Below, in pieces: positions 27,603 through 36,676 of a stretch of DNA of 64,000 bases. Position 1 is the first letter of the stretch. Every line of letters starts with the position of its first letter. This stretch comes from Georgenia satyanarayanai. Lineage in GTDB: Bacteria > Actinomycetota > Actinomycetes > Actinomycetales > Actinomycetaceae. The stretch lies in the NCBI RefSeq assembly GCF_009193135.1, contig NZ_VUKC01000002.1, positions 310,001 to 374,000 of the forward strand, given 5' to 3'. The notes beneath the pieces were generated by a model that saw nothing but the letters and a program-made list of their open reading frames with translations, did not search any database and was not told where the DNA came from. Made by a program: the position numbers and the translations under genes.

Positions 27603-28271
27603 TCAGGGTGCGCCGGGGGCCTGCGTGGTGAAGGTCACCGGGTAGGTGAGGGTGGAGCCGAAGCTCGCGTCGACGCCGCTCGTCGACGGGACGGCCACCG
27701 CGAGGAGTGCCGCCGCGGCCAGGGGCCCCCAGGTGCGCCGCGGGGCCGCGTGGGCGGGGGACCGGCGGAGGCCGAGCTCGCGGACCCGACCGAGCAGGAG
27801 GCAGACCCCCAGGCCGAGCGCCGTGAGCACGACGGGCACGTAGCGGCCCTGCACCGACCACGCGTACGGCAGCCCGACCCACGGCACGCGCAGGACGCCG
27901 ACGCCGTGGACGGCGTCGGTCGTGACGGGCAGGGTGTCCGCCGTCTCGTTCGCGTCCCCACGCAGGACGATGCCGCCGTCGTCGTCGGTGCTGTCGAAGC
28001 GGTGGAGGAGCCGGCTGCCCTCCTCGCCGGGGGCATCGGCGAGGAGGACCTGGCCCGGGCGCAAGCGGCTCGCGGGGATCTCGCGGGTGACGACGACGTC
28101 ACCCGTGCGGATCGCCGGCTCCATCGAGCCGCTGAGGACCACGGAGGGCTGCCAGCCGATGAGGACCGGCAGCACCGTCCAGACAAGGAGGCCGGCTAGT
28201 GTGGCCAGCACCGTCCGTGCGCACAGCGCGACGGTGTGCCTGACCCACCGGTTCGGGGGCGCGTCGCTCAC
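27603..28271 (-). CDS. sipW: SipW-type (Ser-His) signal peptidase I
   Basis: 222 residues. An N-terminal helix precedes the catalytic serine in VVLSGSMEPAI (Ser49). The second catalytic residue is His90 (SRLLHRF) rather than lysine, which defines the ER/SipW class. GDANETAD fits the conserved GDNN region. Two more helices follow, and the C-terminal part (STSGVDASFGSTLTYPVTF) resembles the mature N-terminus of its own substrates. It lies 27 bp after the gene for a SipW-type substrate, so the two form a dedicated secretion pair. Confidence 0.88.
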   Translation of the reverse strand: MSDAPPNRWVRHTVALCARTVLATLAGLLVWTVLPVLIGWQPSVVLSGSMEPAIRTGDVVVTREIPASRLRPGQVLLADAPGEEGSRLLHRFDSTDDDGGIVLRGDANETADTLPVTTDAVHGVGVLRVPWVGLPYAWSVQGRYVPVVLTALGLGVCLLLGRVRELGLRRSPAHAAPRRTWGPLAAAALLAVAVPSTSGVDASFGSTLTYPVTFTTQAPGAP

Positions 28272-28298
28272 GGCGTGCTCCTTCCCGGGGCCGGAGGA

Positions 28299-28931
28299 TC
28301 AGCTGGTGCTCGTGGACTCGGCGACGAAGTTGAGGCGCACCTGCTGACCCTGGACGGAGGACGGTGCGTCGTCCTTCAGCTTGTAGGTGAAGCGGAACGT
28401 GCCCGCCATGTTGCTCTTCCCGGCGACGGGGTAGCGCATCGGGGTGTTGGCCTCACCGCGGTTCGTCGCGAAGTCGGCCAGCGTCCCCGAGTAGAGCGTC
28501 CCGATCGTGCCGGCACCGAACGTGCCACCCTCGTTGCCGTCGATGGTGAGCTCGATGTGGTTCGCCAGGGTGTCGCCGGTGGTGCTCACCGGTTCCAGGG
28601 ACTGGCCGTCACCCGTCGGGGCGAGCACCTGGAGGCCGGCTCCGTAGACCTTGACCACGGCGTTGAGCGTGCCCTCGTAGGTGACGGTGATCTCCTCGGA
28701 GCCACCCGATCCCGGGGCGAGGTTCGCGGCGGCGAACATCGCCCGGCCCTCGTCGTCGTCGGTGATCGTCACGGTCCCCGCAGACCACGAGTTGCCGGAG
28801 TTGTCCGTCTTGTCCGTGAAGGCGGCGTAGGACGCCTGCCAGATGAGCAGCGCACTGACGACAAGACCGACCGGGACTGCCAGCCACCGTGCGTAGCGTG
28901 CCGAGCGGGACATCGAAGCGGTCGAAGCCAT
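28299..28931 (-). CDS. Secreted protein with SipW-cognate signal peptide (TasA/camelysin-like)
   Basis: 210 residues from ATG 28931 with GGAGGG upstream. The signal region (ARWLAVPVGLVVSALLIWQASYAAFTD) is the class recognised by SipW-type peptidases, with cleavage before AAFTD. The mature part is beta-rich (WSAGTVTITDDDEGRAMF, EITVTYEGTLNAVVKVYG) and ends FRFTYKLKDDAPSSVQGQQVRLNFVAEST. Some proteins of this type assemble into surface fibres. Fibre formation here is an inference; no partner such as TapA is seen. Confidence 0.75.
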   Translation of the reverse strand: MASTASMSRSARYARWLAVPVGLVVSALLIWQASYAAFTDKTDNSGNSWSAGTVTITDDDEGRAMFAAANLAPGSGGSEEITVTYEGTLNAVVKVYGAGLQVLAPTGDGQSLEPVSTTGDTLANHIELTIDGNEGGTFGAGTIGTLYSGTLADFATNRGEANTPMRYPVAGKSNMAGTFRFTYKLKDDAPSSVQGQQVRLNFVAESTSTS

Positions 28932-28972
28932 TGGGGTTCCCTCCATGGGAGTCACCGAGCCGAGGCCCGGGG

Positions 28973-29007
28973 GTCGCAGATCCATGCGAACGGATGAAGT
29001 CTGCGAC
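28973..29007 (-). other. Hairpin in the region upstream of the SipW substrate
   Basis: gtcgcaga (28973-28980) and tctgcgac (29000-29007) form a perfect 8-bp stem, with an inner tcc/gga pairing. It lies about 42 bp before the gene start and could form in the 5' untranslated RNA. No known riboswitch matches. Confidence 0.4.
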
Positions 29008-29060
29008 GCTCACCGTGGGGGGACAAGCGGGATCGGCTGTGACGTTCCTCATACTTTTGG

Positions 29061-29115
29061 AGGAGCGTCTCAGCCTGTTAGCACAACGTTAGTAGGAGCG
29101 TTGCGACTTTAGCAC
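29061..29115. promoter_or_regulatory. Tandem composite repeats in the divergent region before the ABC exporter
   Basis: A module AGGAGCGT-N9-TTAGCAC (29061-29084) is followed by AGGAGCGT-N7-TTAGCAC (29094-29115). The halves recur at 33-bp and 31-bp intervals, about three helical turns, so a dimeric regulator could bind the same face twice. The rest of the 347-bp gap (28932-29278) holds the hairpin above and no other clear signal. Confidence 0.45.
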
Positions 29116-29278
29116 TGGTTGGGGGAAGGTCGCGGTCGGCCCAAGACCCCGGTGCGGGCGCCGGTCGCGCGCCCCGCAGGGTCGCACGCGAAAGCGGCGT
29201 CCGGGCGGCCCGGGAGCCGGTAGCCTCCCCGGAGGCTGGCCCTCGTCGGCCGCCTCCGTCTTCCCCTGGAGCCCCGAC

Positions 29279-30265
29279 ATGAGCGACCTCGCGGTCGACA
29301 CCTCCGCGCTGCGCAAGACCTACCGCCGGCGCGGCGGCGGCAGTGTCGGTGTCGAGAACCTCGACCTCCACGTGCCGGTCGGGGGCGTCCACGGCTTCCT
29401 CGGCCCCAACGGATCGGGCAAGACGACGACGATCCGGATGCTGCTCGGCCTCATCCGTCCCGACTCCGGGAGCATGCGGATCTTCGGCGAGGAGGTGCCC
29501 GAGCGGCTGCCGGAGGTCATCGGCAGGGTGGGCGCCATCGTCGAGTCCCCGAAGTTCTTCCCCACCTTCTCCGGACGCCGCAACCTCGAGCTCCTCGCCG
29601 GCGCGATCGGCGCCCCGCGCGGCCGGGTGGACGAGGTGCTCGAGTCGACGGCGCTCGCCGAACGGGCCGGGGACCGGTACCGGACCTACTCCCTGGGCAT
29701 GAAGCAGCGTCTGGCGATCGCCGCGACGCTCCTCAAGTCCCCGGACCTCCTCATCTTCGACGAGCCGACCAACGGCCTGGATCCCGGCGGCATCCGGGAG
29801 ATCCGCGAAACGATGCGCCGCCTCGGTGAGGAGGGCCGGACCGTCCTCGTCTCCAGCCACATCCTCGCCGAGGTCGAGCAGGTCGCCGACACCGTCTCCA
29901 TCATCGGGCGCGGCCGTCTGCTCGCAGAGGGCCGGGTGGCCGACGTCATCGGCGCACGCTCCGAGTCGGGTGCGGTCAAGGTCGGCGTCGCGGACCTCGC
30001 GGCGGCCGAGCAGGTCCTCACCCACGCCGGCCTGCGGGTCCGCGTCGACGGTGGCCTGCTGCGGGTGCGGGGGGTGCAGGACCCGGCGCAGGTGACCGAG
30101 CTGCTCGCCCAGCGGGGCCTGTACGTCAGCGAGCTCACCGCCGAGCGGGTCGACCTCGAGCGGGTCTTCCTCGACCTCACCGCCGGGCAGGGCCTGGACG
30201 AGCGCTCCGGCGGTCGCCACGGCCGCGCGCCCGGCCTGCCGACGAACGGCGGTGACCTCGCATGA
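29279..30265 (+). CDS. ABC transporter ATP-binding protein (drug-export type)
   Basis: 328 residues: Walker A GPNGSGKTTT, the signature region YSLGMKQRLAIA, Walker B LLIFDEPTNGLDPGG and the switch SSHILAEVEQ. The C-terminal 100 residues (after about 215) form the regulatory extension usual in ABC-2 exporters of the BcrA/DrrA type. The stop overlaps the permease start by four bases. The substrate is unknown. Confidence 0.92.
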   Translation: MSDLAVDTSALRKTYRRRGGGSVGVENLDLHVPVGGVHGFLGPNGSGKTTTIRMLLGLIRPDSGSMRIFGEEVPERLPEVIGRVGAIVESPKFFPTFSGRRNLELLAGAIGAPRGRVDEVLESTALAERAGDRYRTYSLGMKQRLAIAATLLKSPDLLIFDEPTNGLDPGGIREIRETMRRLGEEGRTVLVSSHILAEVEQVADTVSIIGRGRLLAEGRVADVIGARSESGAVKVGVADLAAAEQVLTHAGLRVRVDGGLLRVRGVQDPAQVTELLAQRGLYVSELTAERVDLERVFLDLTAGQGLDERSGGRHGRAPGLPTNGGDLA

Positions 30266-31251
30266 TGCGCCTGCTGCGCGTCGAGCTCCGTCGACTCTTC
30301 TCCCGGCGCCTCGTCGTCCTCACGATGCTCGGTGCGCTCGCGGCGTCCTTGCTCGTCCTGTGGGCCGCCTGGGAGTCCTCACAGCCGATGTCCGACGAGG
30401 ACCTCGCCCTGGCGGAGGAGATGTACCAGCAGGACCTCGCGTACTGGGAGGAGCACGGCGAGGAGGACAAGGCTCAGTGCCTGGAGGACGAGGCTGCGGA
30501 GGCCGATCGTCTCGGCGAGGAGGTGAACTACTCCTGCGAGGACATGACGGCACCGGAGCGTGAGTGGTACGTCGTCACCGCTCCACCGCTGGAGGAGTCG
30601 TTGCCCTCCTGGCTCAGCGCCGCGTCGACCTTTCTCCTGTTCGCCGTCGGCCTCGTCGGGGCGACCTTCACGGCGGCGGAGATCAGCACCGGGGCGATGG
30701 GCACCTGGCTGAGCTTCGAGCCCCGGCGCCTGCGGGTGTACGCCTCGAAGGTGGTCGCGGCCGCGCTGGGCGTGATCCCCGCCGCCGTCCTCGCCGTCGC
30801 CCTCGTCACCGGCGGCTCCTGGCTCATCGCCGACCACTTCGACCTCACCGCGGGGATGGGCGCCGCGCAGTGGACCGACACCGGCTGGATGGCGCTGCGC
30901 ATCCTCGGCCTCGCCGTGACCGGCGCGCTCGTGGGCGCCGCGCTCGGCTTCCTGCTGCGCCACACCGCCGCCGTCCTCGGTCTCGTCGTCGTCGGTTTCA
31001 TCGCCAGCCAGATGGTCCAGGGGCTCGTGCCCCGCACGGCCCCCTGGCTGCCGACCACCAACGTGAGCGGCTGGGTCCAGCACGGGACGACGTACTACGT
31101 CGAGGAGTGCACGACCGACGCGAGCGGCACGATGTGCGACTACACGGAGCGCGCCCTGTCCTTCGGCCACAGCGTGGCCTACCTCCTCGTCCTCACCGCC
31201 GTCGTCGTGGCGCTGGGTGCCGTCGTCTTCCGTCGGCGGGACGCCGTCTGA
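30262..31251 (+). CDS. ABC-2 type membrane permease
   Basis: 329 residues, six helices. A large N-terminal outer loop of about 80 residues contains two Cys (AQCLEDEAAEADR and NYSCEDM) and many acidic residues. A second outer loop before the last helix has two more Cys (VEECTTDASGTMCDY). Four cysteines on the outer face suggest disulfides. It is translationally coupled to the ATPase. Confidence 0.85.
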   Translation: MMRLLRVELRRLFSRRLVVLTMLGALAASLLVLWAAWESSQPMSDEDLALAEEMYQQDLAYWEEHGEEDKAQCLEDEAAEADRLGEEVNYSCEDMTAPEREWYVVTAPPLEESLPSWLSAASTFLLFAVGLVGATFTAAEISTGAMGTWLSFEPRRLRVYASKVVAAALGVIPAAVLAVALVTGGSWLIADHFDLTAGMGAAQWTDTGWMALRILGLAVTGALVGAALGFLLRHTAAVLGLVVVGFIASQMVQGLVPRTAPWLPTTNVSGWVQHGTTYYVEECTTDASGTMCDYTERALSFGHSVAYLLVLTAVVVALGAVVFRRRDAV

Positions 31252-31261
31252 GGCGGGCGGG

Positions 31262-32248
31262 TCAGCGTGCGCGGGCGATCTCGGCGGCGAAGCGCTCCAG
31301 CGCCGACTCACCGACGATGTCCTCGGCGAGCAGCGGCAGCTCGATGAGCGGCACGTGCGGCAGGGCCTCGCGCACCGTGTCGAGGTGCACCTGCTCCTGG
31401 GCGCGGCGTCGGGCGAGGAACTCCCCGCGGTCCGCAGGGGAGCGCTTGTTGACCACGAGCGCGCCGACGCTCACCCCCGATCGCAGCAGCTGTCCGTAGA
31501 GCTCGATCGACTCGAGTGCGGGGAGGCGCTCCGCGGCGAGGACGATGACGAAGGCGGTGCGGGCGTCGTCGCCCAGGAGGTCCCGCAGCTCGGCGAAGCG
31601 GGTGCGACGGCGCAGGAGGACCTGGCGGATCTCCTGGTCGCGGTCCGCCCGCAGGTCCCGCCGCCCTGTGCCGACGATGTTTCGCGCCGCGGCGTCGTCC
31701 TCGAGGCCTCGTAACGCGGCCCCGAACCGCGCGGAGCGGTCCTGCCGCCGGAGCAGGCCCTCGGTCCATGCCGCCATCGTCTCCGGCAGCGACATGAGCC
31801 GCGCCGTGTGGCCGGAGGGAGCCGTGTCGAGGACGACGAGGTCGTGGTCGGAGGACTCGAGCACCTCGGCGATGCGCTCGAGCACCGCGGCCTCGTGCGT
31901 GCCGGGGGCGTCCCGTGCCAGCTCGAGGTGCTTGTCGACCTCCCGGGAGAGGTGCTCGGGCATGAGCCGTCGGAGGGTGTGGCCGACCGTCCGCAGGTGC
32001 TCGTCGGTGGTGCGCGCCGGGTCGATCTCCAGACCGTCCAGCCCAGGAGCGAGGGAGACCCCTCGGTCACCGACCGGTCGGTCCCACAGGTGGCCGAGGT
32101 TGTGAGCGGGGTCCGTCGAGACCACGAGCACCCGTCGTCCCGCGCGGGCCTGCGCGAGCGCGACGGCGGAGGCCACGGCCGTCTTCCCGACCCCGCCCTT
32201 GCCGCCGACGAACAGCACCCGCCGCTGAGCGGCCAGCCTCAGCAGCAC
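31262..32248 (-). CDS. ArsA/GET3-like P-loop ATPase
   Basis: 328 residues. The deviant Walker [30 protein letters not shown] (switch I) and [15 protein letters not shown] (switch II) are those of the ArsA/GET3 family. The arsenite-binding cysteines of true ArsA are absent; no Cys is present at all. Its start overlaps the stop of the CC-star gene upstream, which in turn overlaps cstA. It is therefore unlikely to be an arsenite pump component and more likely a dimeric ATPase acting on a membrane-linked partner of this operon. Confidence 0.85.
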   Translation of the reverse strand: MLLRLAAQRRVLFVGGKGGVGKTAVASAVALAQARAGRRVLVVSTDPAHNLGHLWDRPVGDRGVSLAPGLDGLEIDPARTTDEHLRTVGHTLRRLMPEHLSREVDKHLELARDAPGTHEAAVLERIAEVLESSDHDLVVLDTAPSGHTARLMSLPETMAAWTEGLLRRQDRSARFGAALRGLEDDAAARNIVGTGRRDLRADRDQEIRQVLLRRRTRFAELRDLLGDDARTAFVIVLAAERLPALESIELYGQLLRSGVSVGALVVNKRSPADRGEFLARRRAQEQVHLDTVREALPHVPLIELPLLAEDIVGESALERFAAEIARAR

Positions 32249-32514
32249 GAGAGGTGGTCCAGGGGCGAGTGGTCCATGCCCATGCGACGGTGCCAGTCGT
32301 GGAAGCGGTCGTACATCAGGGGGAGCAGCTCCACGGTGTAGTAGCTGACCGGGTTGGGGACGCCGAGCATGTCGGAGAGCACGATCATCATGAAGAGGTC
32401 GTCCTCGTCACGCCGCGCCCGGGCGAAGGTGCGGCGGTAGGGGGCGACGTAGAACTCGCGCAGGCCCGCGGCGATCCGTGCCGCGTGGCCGTGGTCGTCG
32501 CCCCCTCCGCTCAT
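32239..32514 (-). CDS. cory-CC-star type small protein
   Basis: 91 residues ending HLSCC at the stop codon. Core sequence [70 protein letters not shown]. The terminal Cys-Cys, length and the [18 protein letters not shown] block match the family named cory-CC-star. ATG 32514 overlaps the cstA stop (ATGA), and its end overlaps the ArsA-like start by 10 bases, so the three genes are translationally coupled. Function unknown. The C-terminal CC could bind metal or be modified. Confidence 0.8.
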   Translation of the reverse strand: MSGGGDDHGHAARIAAGLREFYVAPYRRTFARARRDEDDLFMMIVLSDMLGVPNPVSYYTVELLPLMYDRFHDWHRRMGMDHSPLDHLSCC

Positions 32515-34208
32515 CGCTCGACGGCCGCCTCGGAGCCGACCGGGTCCTCCTCGTCGGCGGGCTCCCGGCGAGCCTTGGCCATGGCATTGACGGCCTCGAC
32601 GATCACCCACAGGGCGGCGACGAGGATGACGAGGTCGATGGCCAGCAGCAGCCAGTCCCCGTCGGCGTAGAACTGTCCGACCTGAACGATCGCGGCGGCC
32701 ACCGACATGGAGAAGACGAAGACGAGCGGGACGAGCGCCGGCAGTGCGCTGCGCCGCTTGCGCATGAGCATGACCGCGACGATCGACAGCGTGAGGCCGG
32801 CGAGGATCTGGTTGGTGGTGCCGAACAGCGGCCAGATCCGCATGCCACCGGCGCCGTCGGCGCTGATGCTGAAGGACAGGCCCAGCCCGAAGGCGAGCAC
32901 GATGACCGTCGCGAGGATCGTGCCGACCCGCCTGCCGGCGAGGTCCACCGCCTCCTGGACGACGTAGCGCTGCAGGCGCACCCCGGTGTCCATCGTGGTC
33001 GCGGCGAAGAGCACCGCCATCGTCGCGAGGATGGTGGCGCTGAGTGACGTCGGGATGCCCAGTCCGGCGTTGACGATGGCGCCACCGCCCTCGACGAAGG
33101 CCGCCACACCGCCCTGGTTGAAGGCCGAGTAGACCGCCTCCCAGTCCGCGAGCGTCCGGTACCCGGCGGTGGCGGCGATGATCGCGCCGAGGGCGAGGAG
33201 CCCCTCGCCGACGGACCCGAAGTAGCCGACGAACCGGGCGTCGGTCTCCTTGTCGAGCTGCTTGGCGCTCGTGCCGGAGGAGACGATGCCGTGGAAGCCG
33301 GAGATCGCGCCGCAGGCGATGGTGACGAAGAGGAGCGGCACGAGGCTCGGGGTGCCCTCGGGGACGTCGGAGTTCACCGCGGGGGCGACGATCTCCGGCG
33401 AGGCGATGAGCACGGAGACGTAGAGGATGCCCAGGCCGATGAACAGCTGGAGGCCGTTGATGTAGTCACGCGGCTGGAGGAGCATCCACACGGGCAGCAT
33501 CGAGGCGACGCCGGCGTAGAGGAAGAGGATGAGCACCCAGAAGGCCTCCGCCGACAGGCCCATGACGGTCTCTGGAAGGACGACCGGGGCGTTGTCACCG
33601 ACGATGATCAGCGAGTAGAGCGCGACGACGCCGATGACGGAGACGGCGATGAGGTTGAGCTTCCACCGGTAGATGGCCTGGCCGATGATGAGCGCGACGA
33701 GGATCGCGCCCCAGACCGGGATGACGGCCGTGGGCGTGTTGACGAGCAGGCCGCCGATGACGACGGCGAAGGCCGTGTTGACCATGAGGAGCAGCAGGAA
33801 GATGACGACGAGGAACAGGTTGCGTCCACGCGCCCCGATGTAGCGGCCGGACAACGTCCCGATGGACTGCCCCCTGTTGCGGACCGAGGCCCACAGCGCC
33901 CCGAGGTCGTGCATGCCGGCGAAGAAGACGGTGCCGAGGGTGACCCACAGGAAGGCCGGCAGCCAGCCCCAGATGACCGCGACGGCCGGCCCGACGATGG
34001 GCGCGGCGCCGGCGACCGACGTGAAGTGGTGGCCCCAGAGGACGTACTTGTTGGTCGGGACGAAGTCGACGCCGTCCTGAAGCTCGTGGGCCGGTGTCCG
34101 GAACTGGGCGTTGAGCCGGTAGACGCGGGTGCCGAGGTACCTCGAGTAGAGGAAGTACCCGGCGAGCACCATGGCGATGCCGATGGCGGCGAGCAGCAGT
34201 GAGTTCAC
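32511..34208 (-). CDS. cstA: CstA family pyruvate/peptide transporter
   Basis: 565 residues with about 16 helices. CstA features: YRLNAQFRTPAHELQDGVDFVPTNKYVLWGHHFTSVAGAAPIVGPAVAVIWGW at the N-terminus, FFAGMHDLGALWASVRNRGQS and CGAISGFHGIVSSGTSAKQLD. E. coli CstA and BtsT import pyruvate, and CstA is also linked to peptide uptake. In proteobacteria a small DUF466 (YbdD/YjiX) protein follows; here a CC-star protein and an ArsA-like ATPase take that place. Confidence 0.93.
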   Translation of the reverse strand: MNSLLLAAIGIAMVLAGYFLYSRYLGTRVYRLNAQFRTPAHELQDGVDFVPTNKYVLWGHHFTSVAGAAPIVGPAVAVIWGWLPAFLWVTLGTVFFAGMHDLGALWASVRNRGQSIGTLSGRYIGARGRNLFLVVIFLLLLMVNTAFAVVIGGLLVNTPTAVIPVWGAILVALIIGQAIYRWKLNLIAVSVIGVVALYSLIIVGDNAPVVLPETVMGLSAEAFWVLILFLYAGVASMLPVWMLLQPRDYINGLQLFIGLGILYVSVLIASPEIVAPAVNSDVPEGTPSLVPLLFVTIACGAISGFHGIVSSGTSAKQLDKETDARFVGYFGSVGEGLLALGAIIAATAGYRTLADWEAVYSAFNQGGVAAFVEGGGAIVNAGLGIPTSLSATILATMAVLFAATTMDTGVRLQRYVVQEAVDLAGRRVGTILATVIVLAFGLGLSFSISADGAGGMRIWPLFGTTNQILAGLTLSIVAVMLMRKRRSALPALVPLVFVFSMSVAAAIVQVGQFYADGDWLLLAIDLVILVAALWVIVEAVNAMAKARREPADEEDPVGSEAAVER

Positions 34209-34327
34209 GTCACTCCGATCTTCGTCGTTGACGACCGGTCGGGCCTGCGGGTACCCCGCCGCCGGCCGTGATGGAGATCACCATAGCCTGTGCGGAAGGG
34301 GCGGGCGGGCACTGCCCGAGCGTGGCG

Positions 34328-36049
34328 TCAGGTTCGCCGGCGCCGTCGCGGACGGCGACCCTCGGGCGGGGCAGCATCCCCCTCGAGGAGACCGTCCTGC
34401 TGCAGCGTCTCTGCGACGTGGGCGGTGAGCTGCTCACGCCTGAGGCGCAGCTCCGCCTGCAGGGTCTTGTGCCGCTCCGTCCGGAACTGCCGGACCAGCG
34501 CGAGGCACATGACGATCATGACGATGCTGAAGGGCAGGGCGATCGAGATGGCGACACCGCGCAGGGCGGTCAGCCCGCCGGCGAGCACGAGCGCCACCGC
34601 CACCGCGCCCTCGAGGACCGCCCACAGCACCCTGCTCCACACCGGCGGATCGACGTCGCCGCCCGAGGCGAGCATGTCGACGACGAGGGAGCCGGAGTCG
34701 GAGGAGGTGACGAAGAAGAGGATGACGATGAGGATCGCGACACCGATGACGAGCCCGGACGCGGGCAGGTTCTCGAGGAGGACGAACAGCGTGTTCGTCT
34801 CGTCGACGGTGGCGTTGCCCTCGGCGTCGGTCCCCACGAGCCCCCCGTCACCGAACAGCTCGCGGTACAGGCCGCTGCCTCCGAGGACGGTGAACCACAC
34901 GAAGCTGAAGGCGGTCGGGACGAAGAGGACGCCGAGGACGAACTCCCGGACGGTGCGTCCCTTGGAGATCCGTGCGATGAACACGCCGACGAAGGGCGCC
35001 CAGGAGATCCACCAGCCCCAGTAGAAGGCCGTCCACCAGCCCTGCCACTCGATGCCCTGCTCCCCGGCGAGGGCCGAGGTGCGGAAGCTCAGCGCGATGA
35101 GGTTCTGGAAGTAGGCGCCCGAGGCCTGGATGAGCTCGCGGAGCAGGAACATCGTCGGGCCGGTGATCGCGATGAAGAGCATGAGGGCGACGGCCATCGA
35201 CATGTTGATGTTCGACAACCACTTGATCCCCTTCGACACCCCGCTGACGACGGAGAAGAGGGCGAGACCGGTGACGATGCCGATGATGACGACGAGGACC
35301 ATGTTGCTCGGCGTCGAGATGACGTCGAGGAACTCCAGGCCGCCCGCGATCTGCGTGACACCCAGCCCGAGGGAGGTCGCGATCCCGAAGACGGTACCGA
35401 CGACGGCGATGATGTCGACGACGTCGCCCAGCCAGCCCTTGGCCGACTTCCCGAGGACCGGTTCCACCGTCCACCGGATGGAGATCGGCCGGTTGCGGAC
35501 GTGGACGGCGTAGGCGATGGCGAGGCCGACGACGACGTAGATCGCCCACGGGTGCAGGCCCCAGTGGAGGAAGGTGATGACGAGGGAGTCCTGCGCCCCT
35601 TCCGCGTCCCCCGCGACGATCCGGGACGCGCGGTTGGGGATGCCGGCGAAGTGGTGGAGCGGCTCGGCGACCCCCCAGAACACCAGGCCGATGCCCATGC
35701 CGGCGCCGAACAGCATGGTGAGCCAGGAGCCGATGCTGAACTCGGGTCCCTCGTCGTCGTTGCTCAGCGTGATGTCCCCGAAGTGGCTCAGGCCCATCCA
35801 CACCGCGAAGACGACGAAGGCCGAGATGAGGGCGGTGTAGTACCAGCCGAAGTAGCTGACGATCCCGGTCTGCACCGTCCCGATGGCCTCCCCCACCGCG
35901 TCTCCGCCGACGACCGCCAGGGCGACGAAGGCGAGGATGAGGACGAGTGACGGCCAGAACACCCGAGGGTGGATCGACTGGTACCAGCGACCCTCCCGCG
36001 CGGTCCCCTCGGGCCCGGTCGTGGGAGGGGTCTCGGGCGGCGTGGCCAC
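34328..36049 (-). CDS. BCCT family betaine/choline/carnitine transporter
   Basis: 573 residues, 12 helices. BCCT signatures: GAGMGIGLVFWGVAEPLHHFAG, the Trp-rich WWTAFYWGWWISWAPFVGVFIARISKGRTVREF, and FFVTSSDSGSLVVDMLASGG. The basic C-terminus (RRPRRRRRT) and the amphipathic helix before it resemble osmosensing tails of BetP-type carriers. Expected to import trimethylammonium osmolytes with Na+. It is followed by cstA downstream after a 119-bp gap. Confidence 0.94.
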   Translation of the reverse strand: MATPPETPPTTGPEGTAREGRWYQSIHPRVFWPSLVLILAFVALAVVGGDAVGEAIGTVQTGIVSYFGWYYTALISAFVVFAVWMGLSHFGDITLSNDDEGPEFSIGSWLTMLFGAGMGIGLVFWGVAEPLHHFAGIPNRASRIVAGDAEGAQDSLVITFLHWGLHPWAIYVVVGLAIAYAVHVRNRPISIRWTVEPVLGKSAKGWLGDVVDIIAVVGTVFGIATSLGLGVTQIAGGLEFLDVISTPSNMVLVVIIGIVTGLALFSVVSGVSKGIKWLSNINMSMAVALMLFIAITGPTMFLLRELIQASGAYFQNLIALSFRTSALAGEQGIEWQGWWTAFYWGWWISWAPFVGVFIARISKGRTVREFVLGVLFVPTAFSFVWFTVLGGSGLYRELFGDGGLVGTDAEGNATVDETNTLFVLLENLPASGLVIGVAILIVILFFVTSSDSGSLVVDMLASGGDVDPPVWSRVLWAVLEGAVAVALVLAGGLTALRGVAISIALPFSIVMIVMCLALVRQFRTERHKTLQAELRLRREQLTAHVAETLQQDGLLEGDAAPPEGRRPRRRRRT

Positions 36050-36124
36050 GGCAGCGTCCTTCCGTCGTCGTTGTCCTGCGGTGACAGTACCGACGGGCCG
36101 CGGCAGGGGCGCGCGGGGAGCGGC

Positions 36125-36592
36125 TCAGCGGAGCCCGCGCGTCTCCTCGTCCACCCGGGCCGCTGCGGCGGTGAGGCGCTCGCGGGCCGCCTGTGCGCGG
36201 CCGAGCGCGGTGGTGAGCCGCCCCGCGACCTCCGTGCCGGCGGGCCCCTGCCCGGCGCCGTCGCGGGTGACGGCCAGCGTGGCGGCGAGGGCGGCCGAGC
36301 TCGCCCGCGCCTCCTCCACGGCGGCGGCGAGCTGCTCCGGCGCGTCGGAGGAGAGCTGGAGGCGGGCGAAGTGGAGCGAGGTGGTGGCCCGGGCGACGCC
36401 GTCGTCGAGCTCGTGGACGAGGCGGCCGGCGGACGCGTTGCGCTCGGCCTGGCCCGGTGCCGCGACCGGCGCGCGGTGCGCGGTGCGGCGGTTGCTGCGG
36501 CGCACGAGGAGGAGGACGACCACCGTCACGCCCGCCGCGAGCACGACGATGACGCCGATGACCGGCAGCAGCGCGGACCAGGAGGTGAGCAC
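36125..36592 (-). CDS. Membrane-anchored coiled-coil protein, function unknown
   Basis: 155 residues. One N-terminal helix (LLPVIGVIVVLAAGVTVVVLLLV) and a basic stop-transfer segment, then about 110 residues rich in Ala, Glu, Arg and Leu with heptad-like spacing, consistent with a cytoplasmic coiled coil. No family recognised. It lies between mtnN and the BCCT gene on the same strand. Confidence 0.65.
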   Translation of the reverse strand: MLTSWSALLPVIGVIVVLAAGVTVVVLLLVRRSNRRTAHRAPVAAPGQAERNASAGRLVHELDDGVARATTSLHFARLQLSSDAPEQLAAAVEEARASSAALAATLAVTRDGAGQGPAGTEVAGRLTTALGRAQAARERLTAAAARVDEETRGLR

Positions 36593-36676
36593 GTCCCGAT
36601 CCTAGGACCCCCGCGACAGACGCCGAGCGCTCAGCTGGTCCGGCAGGAGCTCAGCCGTCGGCGGGCGCGGGGCGTG

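Noticed and set aside
28932-29007. Cyclic-di-GMP riboswitch upstream of the SipW substrate
   Set aside because: The hairpin lacks the conserved tetraloop and receptor sequences of that riboswitch class.
31262-32248. True arsenite-pump ATPase ArsA
   Set aside because: The protein contains no cysteine, there is one ATPase half only, and no arsB, arsD or arsR is nearby.
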